DNA from: Rhodothermia bacterium
GTDB lineage: Bacteria > Bacteroidota > Rhodothermia > Balneolales > Balneolaceae
DNA length: 64,000 nucleotides
Assembly: GCA_030427885.1 (NCBI GenBank)
Contig: JAUICM010000002.1
Coordinates: 62,001-126,000, forward strand
Direction: 5' to 3'
In this document: piece by piece, positions 1 to 7,953 of the stretch
Position numbering within the stretch: the stretch's first letter is position 1
How the letters are laid out: each line of letters opens with the position of its first letter
Position numbers and translations under genes: made by a program
Notes under the pieces: model-generated
The model's input: only the letters and a program-made list of their open reading frames with translations
Told to the model about the DNA's origin: nothing
Databases searched by the model: none

Positions 1-1902
1 ACTCTGAAGATGCAGGGACTTTATGTAAATATACATTCAAGTACGTATGCCGGTGGAGAGTTACGCGGGCAAATTGTACCAGAAGCTGAAGTTCATCTAA
101 GAGCTAATCTTTCAGGAGCTTTCGAAATCCCGGCGGCAAAAACCATGGCAAGCGGTGGAGTTGTTCTCCAACTTGAAGGAGATTCATTATGGCTTTCAGG
201 TTCATTCCAGAATCTGGCCGATGAATTTGATACTGAAGTAGCAGGTGGCTCTCATCTGCATATTGGTGCTGCAGGGTCAAACGGTGCAATTTCTTTAACT
301 CTGACTCCTTCTCTTGATGAAGGAAATAAGTCGGGCATCTACCTTGCTTCAGAGAATGCATTCGAGCTTACCTCTGATCAGAAAGAAGCACTAATGAACC
401 GAATGTTTTATTTGAATATACATACCAAAGCATTTGCAGGTGGAGAACTCCGTGGACAAGTTGTACCTCAGTCCACAGCAACCTTCTTTGCTAGCTTATC
501 TGGAACAGCTGAGGTGCCCTCAATCAAAACTGACGCTGCAGGAGCCCTGGTTCTTGAACTTCACGATGATACCCTTGTGGTTACAGGATCCTTTACCGGG
601 TTAACAGGTGCATTTGATGCGACTATAGCTGGTGGTTCACATTTACATATCGGTCACAGTGGCGAAAACGGTGCTGTTTCGATACTTATAAACGCAGATG
701 TAGACCTCGATCTTTCAGCTGGTATTTATGCAGCCGATGAAAATAAATTCGAGCTGAGTCCTGATCAGATCGATGCGCTCATGGCCCGAATGATGTATGC
801 TAATATTCATACACTTGCTTTTGCCGGAGGAGAATTGAGAGGTCAGGTTCTTGGAGAAGCCAATGCCTACTTCCGAACCAATCTATCCGGAATTCATGAG
901 ATACAACCTGTATGGACCAATGCTTATGGGGCACTTAATGTAGAGGTGAGTGGTTCAACCGCGATCGTTAGTGGTGGATTCTCAGGTTTGGAATCAGCTT
1001 TTGATGCCAGTATAGCCGGTGGTTCGCATTTACATGCCGGCCCTGTCAGTGCTAATGGTGATGTTGAAGTACTTATCAATGCATCTGTCTCGGAAGATAC
1101 ATCTGGTGTCTACGAACCTGCCATGAACTGGTTTAGCCTCACCGAAACACAACTTTCAGCTTTATATGATGAAGGCATGTATGCCAATATTCATACCACT
1201 GGAAATGCTGCCGGTGAATTAAGAGGCCAACTTTTATTTGGTGATAACAAAGCTCCTGATTCTGCTGAGATCCTGAGTCCTGCAGATAGCAGTGAACTTA
1301 CGATTGGAGGAGATATAACAAGTATGTTTGAAGCTACCTGGGAAGAATCCTCTGATGCTGATAACAATGAAATCTCTTATATATGGCAACTATCAACCGA
1401 TGCTGGCTTTGACAATATTATTGTAAATGCCAATGTTGGCTCAGAAACTTCTTTTACTACTGATTTCGGAGTGTTAGATACTCTGCTGGGTGGACTCGGC
1501 CTCGATATCGGTGGCACAGCAATGGTCTATCACAGAGTGGTAGTAACAGATGGTAGTAATTACACTCAAGGAAATCCTAAAGCAGCAATGCTCGAACGTG
1601 GTATGGTAACAGCAAACGAAACGGAGAACATCGATCCAAGAAAATTTTCACTGGATCAGAATTATCCGAATCCTTTTAATCCTACTACCACCATTAAATT
1701 CACCTTGAGTGAAGCAAGTAATGCAAGCCTGATAGTATACAATATGCTGGGACAGCAAGTAGCTGAATTAGCTAACGAACGACTTTCAGCAGGTGCACAT
1801 ACTTATAATTTTGATGCGAGTCTGTTGTCTTCCGGGATATACATTTATCGTCTCAGAGCTGGTGATAAACAAGTAACCAAACGTATGACTTTGATCAAAT
1901 AA
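1..1902 (+). CDS. CHRD-domain protein with type IX secretion tail (5' partial)
   Basis: The frame is open to the left edge, so the true start lies outside the window; the visible part begins inside a repeat. Three near-identical units are seen with an exact period of 129 residues, marked by GGSHLH at residues 79, 208 and 337 (counting from the ATG at base 10), and each unit ends in an NIH...GGELRGQ stretch. This is the CHRD (chordin) domain pattern. A fibronectin-like segment follows (about 415-530), then a C-terminal T9SS type A sorting domain with NYPNPFNP at 551-558 and a final basic segment. The product is expected to be exported by T9SS and released or anchored at the cell surface. CHRD domains bind partner proteins or metals in animals; the bacterial role is unknown. 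A strong terminator follows. Confidence 0.9.
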   Translation, partial: TLKMQGLYVNIHSSTYAGGELRGQIVPEAEVHLRANLSGAFEIPAAKTMASGGVVLQLEGDSLWLSGSFQNLADEFDTEVAGGSHLHIGAAGSNGAISLTLTPSLDEGNKSGIYLASENAFELTSDQKEALMNRMFYLNIHTKAFAGGELRGQVVPQSTATFFASLSGTAEVPSIKTDAAGALVLELHDDTLVVTGSFTGLTGAFDATIAGGSHLHIGHSGENGAVSILINADVDLDLSAGIYAADENKFELSPDQIDALMARMMYANIHTLAFAGGELRGQVLGEANAYFRTNLSGIHEIQPVWTNAYGALNVEVSGSTAIVSGGFSGLESAFDASIAGGSHLHAGPVSANGDVEVLINASVSEDTSGVYEPAMNWFSLTETQLSALYDEGMYANIHTTGNAAGELRGQLLFGDNKAPDSAEILSPADSSELTIGGDITSMFEATWEESSDADNNEISYIWQLSTDAGFDNIIVNANVGSETSFTTDFGVLDTLLGGLGLDIGGTAMVYHRVVVTDGSNYTQGNPKAAMLERGMVTANETENIDPRKFSLDQNYPNPFNPTTTIKFTLSEASNASLIVYNMLGQQVAELANERLSAGAHTYNFDASLLSSGIYIYRLRAGDKQVTKRMTLIK

Positions 1903-1926
1903 TACGTGGTTCATCTATCACAAACC

Positions 1927-1954
1927 GGCTGCCCTATACAGGGCAGCCTTTTTT
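1927..1954 (+). terminator. Rho-independent terminator after the CHRD gene
   Basis: GGCTGCCC (1927-1934) pairs perfectly with GGGCAGCC (1941-1948) around a 6-base loop and is followed by six T residues. Confidence 0.9.
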
Positions 1955-2061
1955 ATTTGCCATTTAATTCTATCCAATCCGAAGTAAACCAGGCTTCGTA
2001 CTTAACAATGAGAAAACGACGAATAGTTGTTTTAGTTAGTTAGCGAAATACGCGTAGAGAC

Positions 2062-2097
2062 AAGGGGCGTTCCTGAATAAGGGCGCCCCTTTATTTT
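2062..2097 (+). terminator. Second hairpin terminator downstream of the CHRD gene
   Basis: AAGGGGCG (2062-2069) pairs with CGCCCCTT (2084-2091), followed by a T-rich tract. It lies more than 100 bases after the first terminator, so it may be a backup site or may end a short separate transcript from the 1955-2060 interval. No ORF of note lies in between. Confidence 0.55.
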
Positions 2098-2105
2098 CAG
2101 GCATA

Positions 2106-2132
2106 AAAAAAGCCGCTCCAACTGGAACGGCT
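2106..2132 (-). terminator. Rho-independent terminator of the DUF4412 gene
   Basis: On the minus strand AGCCGTTCCA pairs with TGGAGCGGCT (one G-U pair), followed by a run of seven T residues. It sits 22 bases after the stop of the gene at 2155-2913. Confidence 0.85.
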
Positions 2133-2154
2133 TATTAATTTGTTGTCCGGAGGA

Positions 2155-2913
2155 TCAATTCTTCATCATCATTCCGAATATCATGTCGCCAAGGCTAACC
2201 AGTTTTACACCTGTTGGTATTTCAACCATGGCTTTGGCAACACTCGATTTATTTATATCAGTCACTTCAAAAATGGTTTTCCATTCTCCTTCATCCTGTA
2301 CCTCAATCAACATCGGGAATGAACTTGATTTGAATTCCTGGGTGATACGGGTAGCCGATTCCTGCATTGCTATTGGCACATTTTTCCATGGCTCTGCCAG
2401 CATTCCCCAATTCAATTTGATCTCCCCCGTTAACCAGATAGACATGGAATTACCATTTTCTTTATCTGTTACCTTAAGCTCTGTACAGTCGTAGCCTCTG
2501 ACCACTTTTGTTCTGTTTGTGTACACCAACGATGGCATATCATCGGTTTCAACATCAACATCTGCGTCATCGCCACCCATCATAGAAGCCATTGAAAAGA
2601 ATCCTTCCAGTTCCTCTTTAGTGAATTGCAGCGCCTGGTCATTGTCCATCAGAATAACGAAATCCTTTTTATCATTTCTGATCAACAACCCGCTGGCATC
2701 ATAAGAGTCATCCATGAAACTCATTGAATTATCTCCTTTTATGATGATCCTGTCTTTTGCAGCGTAAAGATTCAATTCATTGGATGTAGGCCGGCCATTT
2801 TCTTCACCATAAGCTTTCATTATAATCTGACCTTCGAACTGAGCCTGAACCGGCACGCTGAAAGCTGCCATTACTGTTAAAAAAGCTCCGAATAGTAACT
2901 TTCTGATATACAT
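2155..2913 (-). CDS. DUF4412 domain-containing exported protein
   Basis: 252 residues. An N-terminal signal peptide (basic MYIRKLLF, hydrophobic core, cut near VQAQ at about 25) is followed by a beta-rich domain typical of DUF4412: an opening FEGQIIMKAYG strand, an LYAAKDRIIIKGD segment, and a conserved VRGYDCTELKV strand with one cysteine. DUF4412 proteins are periplasmic or outer-membrane-associated proteins of Bacteroidota relatives with no settled function. The gene reads on the same strand as the upstream mnmA, 67 bases apart, and has its own terminator, so it may be expressed with or without mnmA. Confidence 0.8.
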   Translation of the reverse strand: MYIRKLLFGAFLTVMAAFSVPVQAQFEGQIIMKAYGEENGRPTSNELNLYAAKDRIIIKGDNSMSFMDDSYDASGLLIRNDKKDFVILMDNDQALQFTKEELEGFFSMASMMGGDDADVDVETDDMPSLVYTNRTKVVRGYDCTELKVTDKENGNSMSIWLTGEIKLNWGMLAEPWKNVPIAMQESATRITQEFKSSSFPMLIEVQDEGEWKTIFEVTDINKSSVAKAMVEIPTGVKLVSLGDMIFGMMMKN

Positions 2914-2980
2914 TGATGTGAGATTTAGTTTTGTGATTCGCCCGTTGTAAACGAATATATCGATAAGTTGTTTCGTAAGA

Positions 2981-4111
2981 TCAGGCAGTGATCAGGTCGT
3001 CCATTCCAACACTTACCTTTTTGATCCAGCCACCAGCCACTACATCATCACCTTCATAACAAACAACTGCCTGCCCCGGGGTAATCGCTTCACGGCCAGC
3101 CGGGAAATGCACCTTGATCTCATCATCTCCGGTTTGGGTGATATAACCAATTGCACCATCATCGTTGTAACGTATTGCACCTGTGATCTCCATTTCCTCT
3201 TTAGGAATGCGATCATATTTGATGAGATTAATTTCTTTTGCTGTCAGGGTAGAACTGATCAGATCTCCTTTTTCACCAATGGTGATCGTATTTGTAATCG
3301 GGTTGATATCAGTGACATACACCGGTTTGCCCATCGGCAGATTCAGTCCTCTTCTTTGCCCGATCGTATAAAATGGATATCCCTCGTGTTCTCCCAGAAT
3401 ATTTCCGTCTTTATCCACAAACTTGCCACCCTTCATCTTCTCTTCCAGGCCAGGTACTTTGTCTTTCAGGAATCTGCGGTAATCGTCATCTGGCACAAAA
3501 CAGATCTCGTAGGAATCCGGCTTATTCGCCACATTGAGCAATCCATGATCCTCAGCGATCTGGCGGATTTCTGTTTTAGAGTATCCACCTAAAGGGAAGA
3601 TCGTTCTTGCAAGATGCTTCTGAGCCACACCCCAAAGTGCGTATGACTGATCTTTCTTAGGATCCAACCCACGGGAGATAATATGACGTCCATTTTCTTC
3701 ACGCACTCGTGCATAATGACCTGTTGAAATAAAATCACAACCCAGATTATCAGCCCTTTTAAGCAGCGCAGCCCACTTGATATGAGTATTACATAAAACG
3801 CAAGGATTAGGAGTTCTTCCACCCAGGTAATCATCTACGAAACGATCGATCACCCAGTCCCCAAATTCTTCCCTGATATCGACAATAAAATGTTTGAAGC
3901 CATGATTTACAGCAATATGGCGGGCATCATTCATAGACTCAACGGTGCAGCAACCTGTTTCCTTACCATTATCACCACCACTACGGTGATAATCCCAGGT
4001 TTTCATGGTTATACCGATGACTTCGTAACCTTGTTCTCTAAGCATTACAGCGGCTACAGAGGAGTCTACTCCACCGCTCATCGCTACTAATACTTTACCT
4101 TTTTTACTCAT
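2981..4111 (-). CDS. mnmA: tRNA-specific 2-thiouridylase MnmA
   Basis: 376 residues, full length for the family. MnmA adenylates U34 of Lys, Glu and Gln tRNAs and inserts sulfur from a persulfide relay. The PP-loop SGGVDSS is at residues 12-18. The two catalytic cysteines are visible: C104 in NPCVLC and C204 in YEICFVPDDD (the pair that carries and attacks the persulfide). The central GGRTPNP and TGHYAR motifs and a C-terminal beta-barrel with GQAVVCY are in place. Cytoplasmic. Upstream lies a dispersed palindromic repeat instead of another gene, so this starts its own transcript. Confidence 0.97.
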   Translation of the reverse strand: MSKKGKVLVAMSGGVDSSVAAVMLREQGYEVIGITMKTWDYHRSGGDNGKETGCCTVESMNDARHIAVNHGFKHFIVDIREEFGDWVIDRFVDDYLGGRTPNPCVLCNTHIKWAALLKRADNLGCDFISTGHYARVREENGRHIISRGLDPKKDQSYALWGVAQKHLARTIFPLGGYSKTEIRQIAEDHGLLNVANKPDSYEICFVPDDDYRRFLKDKVPGLEEKMKGGKFVDKDGNILGEHEGYPFYTIGQRRGLNLPMGKPVYVTDINPITNTITIGEKGDLISSTLTAKEINLIKYDRIPKEEMEITGAIRYNDDGAIGYITQTGDDEIKVHFPAGREAITPGQAVVCYEGDDVVAGGWIKKVSVGMDDLITA

Positions 4112-4125
4112 TTGTTTTCTCTCTT

Positions 4126-4201
4126 GTCATATCGAGTGGAACGAGATATCTAACTGGTTCGTGAAACGCTCTGCAGATTTCTCACTTCGTTCGAAATAAC
4201 A
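4126..4201. repeat. Dispersed palindromic repeat, family B (GTCATTTCGA type)
   Basis: The element opens with GTCATATCGA and closes with TCGAAATAAC, an imperfect terminal inverted repeat around internal GAGATATCT / AGATTTCTC arms. It matches the element at 30028-30110, which has perfect 10-bp ends GTCATTTCGA / TCGAAATGAC. It lies in the 274-base gap between mnmA and the AGE gene; the remaining gap holds no ORF I can support. Confidence 0.7.
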
Positions 4202-4385
4202 GAATTCCTACCTCTGATTGATTTGAATGCAAAAGATACAGCTTTTTTCAACGAAGGGCGATCTGTGTTAATTGCTTATTACTATGATGCAGATAGTCTT
4301 GCTGTATCAATTCATTCAATCTTCATACGGTTATTCTTTTTTAAGCAATTAAAAGCATAATCCAACCATTAACACTCCTCTCATT

Positions 4386-6092
4386 ATGACTCACTCAAGA
4401 TTTATAAGACTTCAACTCACTTTTGTAGTATTGCTATTAATTGCTCCACAGTTAATAGCACAAGTTAACCTAACCAGTGAATACCTCATCGACCCTGAAT
4501 TGGGGATATCCGCGGCCGACACAAGTGCCAGATTTTGGTTCGATTCATTTGACGAAACCGAAGGCGCTTTTTTTACAAATGTTGCCCGAAATGGTATCCC
4601 CAGTGATGATGAAAAACAAATGATCACCCAGTCACAAAATGCCTATGGTATGGCACGGGCTTTTCAACTTACCGGAGATACAACTTTTCTGGACTATGGG
4701 CGAAAAGCGCTCGACTGGATGTATGCGAATATGTGGGATACTACCTACGGAGGGTGGTTAAAAAATAGTAATTCAAAGAGTGCTTTCGATCACCATTATG
4801 CTCAGATCGGTCCTTCTGCCATGTTTGAAGCAGGAAATGACTCTGTTGACTGGGAATGGTTCATGAAAGGCCACGATGCTGATCAAAATCTTTGGGATGA
4901 CCGGGAAGATTATTTTGGATATTTCGACAATGCAAATCTTGACTGGTCGGGAAAAGATGGGAAAACATTTGGTTCTACAGTTGATGGCATAACTACACAT
5001 GCACTATACCTTTACTTAATGACCGGCGATGAGGAACATAAAGAGCGACTTCTGCAACTTGGAGATATCATTGTTAATTATTTAGTGCCTTCCATGGATG
5101 AGATGGATTTTGGCTTTAATGAAATATATGACAGCGAATGGGGATGGAATCCGGAAGGTGGATGGTGGGGCGGTGGCGGACGCTTCGACTTTACCGGACA
5201 TATTTCCAAAACCGCATGGTGTCTTGCACGGATTTATCAGGTTGAGCCCAAACCTGAATACCTTGAAGGTGCTAAGAAAATTCTCGATGATGTATTGGCC
5301 AAAGAAGATCAGTACAATGAAAAAATAAGCCAGTGGTGGGAATATGAAGAAGGTCTCACTTCCGGAATCATGAATTATTATCTCACCGGTAAAGACGAAT
5401 ATCTGGAATTTGCTGACCGACAATTAAACCTGATGATTGATAACCTTTGGGATCCTGACTATGGTGAATTCTATTTCTTCAACGATAATGATCATAAAGG
5501 ATCTTATTACAAAACGAGTTATCACTCCGTGGAAATGTTCTACTATATATATCTGTACGGCAACTTGTACCTGTATAATGAACCTGTTTCCCTGTATTAC
5601 AGAATTCAACCCTCATCTGTGGAACGTGAAATTTCTTTGTACCCACTTGCCTTTTTTGATAGCCTGCTCACTGTTACAGAGGTTTCAGTGGATGGAATAG
5701 CATTCAATAATTTTGACGGGCAATCACGTACACTCACTATTGCTCCCGGCGAAGGCGGAGTCTTCAAAGCTACTTTTAAGTCAACTGGTACAATTACTTC
5801 TAATGAAGATGAAATTACCCAGGCCCCGCTCAATTTTGAATTATTTCAGAACTATCCGAACCCGTTTAATCCAACAACCGATATTACTTATTCCGTTACA
5901 AACACCTCGAATCTCACTCTGGAAGTTTATAATCTTCTGGGACAAAAAATTCGAACCCTTGTTAACAAAATACATTCTCCCGGACAGTATCAGGTCAGGT
6001 TTGATGCTACCAATCTGACAAGTGGAGTTTATTTTTATGTATTGAATTCAGGCGGGAAATCGGAATCCAGAAAAATGATCTTACTGAAATAG
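4386..6092 (+). CDS. Secreted AGE-family (N-acylglucosamine 2-epimerase-like) sugar isomerase with T9SS tail
   Basis: 568 residues. A signal peptide (cut after LIAQ near 26) precedes an (alpha/alpha)6-barrel domain of the AGE / cellobiose epimerase superfamily (about 40-400), rich in aromatic motifs such as GWNPEGGWWGGGGRFD and with conserved histidines in FDHHYA and YKTSYHSVE. The C-terminus is a T9SS type A sorting domain with NYPNPFNP at 489-496. Most AGE enzymes are cytoplasmic, so an exported, surface-delivered member is less usual. A secreted thioredoxin-fold-free (alpha/alpha)6 barrel could also be a glycan lyase or hydrolase relative, so substrate and reaction stay open. Monocistronic, ended by a large hairpin. 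Confidence 0.8.
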   Translation: MTHSRFIRLQLTFVVLLLIAPQLIAQVNLTSEYLIDPELGISAADTSARFWFDSFDETEGAFFTNVARNGIPSDDEKQMITQSQNAYGMARAFQLTGDTTFLDYGRKALDWMYANMWDTTYGGWLKNSNSKSAFDHHYAQIGPSAMFEAGNDSVDWEWFMKGHDADQNLWDDREDYFGYFDNANLDWSGKDGKTFGSTVDGITTHALYLYLMTGDEEHKERLLQLGDIIVNYLVPSMDEMDFGFNEIYDSEWGWNPEGGWWGGGGRFDFTGHISKTAWCLARIYQVEPKPEYLEGAKKILDDVLAKEDQYNEKISQWWEYEEGLTSGIMNYYLTGKDEYLEFADRQLNLMIDNLWDPDYGEFYFFNDNDHKGSYYKTSYHSVEMFYYIYLYGNLYLYNEPVSLYYRIQPSSVEREISLYPLAFFDSLLTVTEVSVDGIAFNNFDGQSRTLTIAPGEGGVFKATFKSTGTITSNEDEITQAPLNFELFQNYPNPFNPTTDITYSVTNTSNLTLEVYNLLGQKIRTLVNKIHSPGQYQVRFDATNLTSGVYFYVLNSGGKSESRKMILLK

Positions 6093-6101
6093 TCCAACTT
6101 A

Positions 6102-6160
6102 TGATGCACTTAGGAGGGTATTTATTTTAATCCCCTCCTATTGCATCACTTCTTTTTTTA
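6102..6160 (+). terminator. Terminator after the AGE-family gene
   Basis: A long stem with TGATGCA and TAGGAGGG on the left (6102-6118) pairs with CCCCTCCTA and TGCATCA on the right (6132-6148), then TTCTTTTTTT. Confidence 0.8.
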
Positions 6161-6163
6161 AAT

Positions 6164-6190
6164 TAACTTTGTATTTAAAAGTACTTTGTA
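6164..6190 (+). promoter_or_regulatory. Shared promoter/operator element, copy 1
   Basis: TAACTTTG at 6164-6171 fits the Bacteroidota -7 box TAnnTTTG. The stretch 6166-6190 matches 7316-7340 at 22 of 25 positions and ends with the perfect palindrome AAAGTACTTT (6178-6187). It abuts the start codon chosen for the next gene. The winged-helix protein encoded at 6802-7101 is the natural candidate to bind here; that link is inference. Confidence 0.5.
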
Positions 6191-6795
6191 TGAGTAACGA
6201 ACAAGACTATTTAAAAAACATTGCAGAGATCCGCTCCATGATGGAACGGTCCTCCAAATTTTTATCACTATCCGGCTGGGCTGGCATTATGGCTGGTTTT
6301 TATTCTCTGGCGGGAGCATGGATCGCGTATTCTTATTTTGGATTCGATCCAGATGAGATCTCTTACAGCTCACCTGAACTCACAAAAGTGATTGCGCTTG
6401 CTTTAGGAATTCTGGTGACAGCTTTGGTAACTGCTATTTATTTCTCATGGAGTAAGGCCAATAAAAAAGGTGAAAAAATCTGGAATTCAACTTCACGAAG
6501 ATTATTAGCTAGTATGGCTGTTCCGCTAGCTGTTGGTGGAATACTGATCATCCTCTTGTTGATGAAAGGATTAATTGGTTTGGTTCTTCCGCTGATGCTG
6601 ATATTCTATGGTTTAGCACTGTACAATGCCGGTAATTACACTATTAAGGAAGTGAAGATCATGGGTTTCATACAGCTCATTCTGGGGCTTATCAGTTCCT
6701 GGTATGTTGAGTATGGGCTCCTTTTATGGGCATCAGGTTTTGGCTTGGTTCATCTCATATACGGTATTTATATGTACTTCAGGTACGAGCGGTGA
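6190..6795 (+). CDS. Multi-pass membrane protein of a regulator-linked cassette
   Basis: 201 residues from the ATG at 6190; a longer in-frame start at 6169 would lie inside the promoter element, and the family begins with a short polar helix of the type DYLKNIAEIRSMMERSS. About five to six hydrophobic segments follow, ending in a YFRYER basic tail. The protein resembles uncharacterised membrane proteins that sit next to small winged-helix regulators in Bacteroidota; no enzyme motif is visible. The winged-helix gene starts 6 bases after the stop, so the two are surely co-transcribed and the regulator may sense or control this membrane module. Confidence 0.75.
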   Translation: MSNEQDYLKNIAEIRSMMERSSKFLSLSGWAGIMAGFYSLAGAWIAYSYFGFDPDEISYSSPELTKVIALALGILVTALVTAIYFSWSKANKKGEKIWNSTSRRLLASMAVPLAVGGILIILLLMKGLIGLVLPLMLIFYGLALYNAGNYTIKEVKIMGFIQLILGLISSWYVEYGLLLWASGFGLVHLIYGIYMYFRYER

Positions 6796-6801
6796 TCCAT
6801 T

Positions 6802-7101
6802 GTGAAACTATCATTCGATGACCTACATAAAGCATTCGAAAGCAGGGTCAGGCTTGGTATAATGTCGGCACTGGCCGTAAACGACCAACTTGATTTCAGT
6901 GCCCTGAAAGAATTTCTGGGTGTGACGGATGGCAATCTGGCCACACACATCAAAAAGCTGGAAAAAGAAGATTTCATTGGTGTTGAGAAATCTTTCATAG
7001 ACAATAAACCCAACACCAAATATTACATGACTCCGGAAGGTAAAAAGGCATTTAATGATTACCTGAACCTGATGGAGCAGATCATAAAATCACAAAAGTA
7101 G
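6802..7101 (+). CDS. Winged-helix transcriptional regulator (HTH_34 / PadR-MarR-like)
   Basis: 99 residues with a GTG start 6 bases after the preceding stop. The whole protein is one winged helix: helix pair to residue 25, DFSALKEFLGVTDGNLATHIKKLE as the recognition helix region (about 31-53), then a beta wing with FIGVEKSFIDNKPNTKYYMT and a C-terminal dimerisation helix. This is the short HTH_34 type that normally represses its own operon. A near-identical 25-bp element lies upstream of both membrane-protein genes that flank it, which is the likely operator pair. Confidence 0.85.
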   Translation: MKLSFDDLHKAFESRVRLGIMSALAVNDQLDFSALKEFLGVTDGNLATHIKKLEKEDFIGVEKSFIDNKPNTKYYMTPEGKKAFNDYLNLMEQIIKSQK

Positions 7102-7115
7102 TATAGAAGATTCAC

Positions 7116-7280
7116 ATGAATAAAATTCTTCCCTTCTTTGCAATAGTAATAGGTATAATTTTGATGTCATTTAAAATTACGGAAGACCGGGAACCCGGTG
7201 GAGTACCTTTGTTACTTATTTTTCTGGGAATTGCCTGGTATTCAATCGAACGCAAAAGAAGTAAAACAAAACACGCTTAA
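7116..7280 (+). CDS. Small two-helix membrane protein (54 residues)
   Basis: The ORF begins with ATG 14 bases after the regulator and encodes MNKILPFFAIVIGIILMSFK, a polar KITEDREPGG turn, then a second hydrophobic helix VPLLLIFLGIAWYSI and a basic RKRSKTKH tail. The hydrophobic-turn-hydrophobic-basic layout with a positive-inside C-terminus argues for a real small membrane protein. It sits in the same operon between the regulator and the next promoter element. Function unknown; a role as an accessory to the neighbouring membrane proteins is only a guess. Confidence 0.6.
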   Translation: MNKILPFFAIVIGIILMSFKITEDREPGGVPLLLIFLGIAWYSIERKRSKTKHA

Positions 7281-7315
7281 TCGCCCAGGAACCTTCTCTA
7301 TTTTTTTAACTATAC

Positions 7316-7340
7316 ACTTTGAATTTCAAAGTACTTTCTA
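7316..7340 (+). promoter_or_regulatory. Shared promoter/operator element, copy 2
   Basis: Matches 6166-6190 at 22 of 25 positions. It contains the palindrome CTTTGAATTTCAAAG (7317-7331) overlapping a second one, AAAGTACTTT (7328-7337), and ends 24 bases before the next start codon. Confidence 0.5.
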
Positions 7341-7363
7341 ATAACAATTAATTTCTTAAAATC

Positions 7364-7936
7364 ATGGATATGAACACATCTGATAACTTTCTTAAAAATA
7401 CAGGGTACCTTGCTGCCGGAACCATTGTCCTGCTCCTGATACCTTTTATTGCAATGCAATTTTCCGGTGAAGTAGACTGGAGTATCACCGATTTTATTAT
7501 AGCAGGAGCATTACTCTTTGGAACCGGCTTTTCTTTTCTGATTGTCATCAGGAACTCTGAAAATGTACTTTACAAAGCCGCTACAGGTATGGCTTCTGCT
7601 GCCGGATTATTCCTCGTCTGGTCCAATCTGGCAGTAGGATTGATTGGTAGTGAAAATGAAGCCATTAACCTGGTTTATTTCGGGGTTATTGCCATAGGTT
7701 TGATCGGAGTTTTTCTTTCGAGATTTAAGGCTCAGGGAATGGCGTTTACTTTGTTCGGTATGGCTTTAGCGTGTGTGATTATCGCAGTAGTTGCACTTTC
7801 ACTGGGGATGCAGAATCTACCACACAGCTCCGCTACAGAGATCATTGGTGTTAACGCGCTTTTTATGGTCTTATTCACTCTTTCGGGCATTCTGTATCGC
7901 CATGCAGCACAGGATGAATCCAAGACCGAATCTTGA
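7364..7936 (+). CDS. Six-helix membrane protein of the same cassette
   Basis: 190 residues with about six evenly spaced hydrophobic segments (near 12-30, 41-60, 70-88, 98-113, 119-142, 158-178) and short loops; a histidine pair (LPHSS, YRHAA) lies near the C-terminus. No known family was recognised. Its promoter carries the second copy of the shared 25-bp element, so it is likely controlled with the upstream membrane protein and the winged-helix regulator. The start of the metallo-beta-lactamase follows after 17 bases. Confidence 0.7.
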   Translation: MDMNTSDNFLKNTGYLAAGTIVLLLIPFIAMQFSGEVDWSITDFIIAGALLFGTGFSFLIVIRNSENVLYKAATGMASAAGLFLVWSNLAVGLIGSENEAINLVYFGVIAIGLIGVFLSRFKAQGMAFTLFGMALACVIIAVVALSLGMQNLPHSSATEIIGVNALFMVLFTLSGILYRHAAQDESKTES

Positions 7937-7953
7937 AACTTATAAACAGAAAT

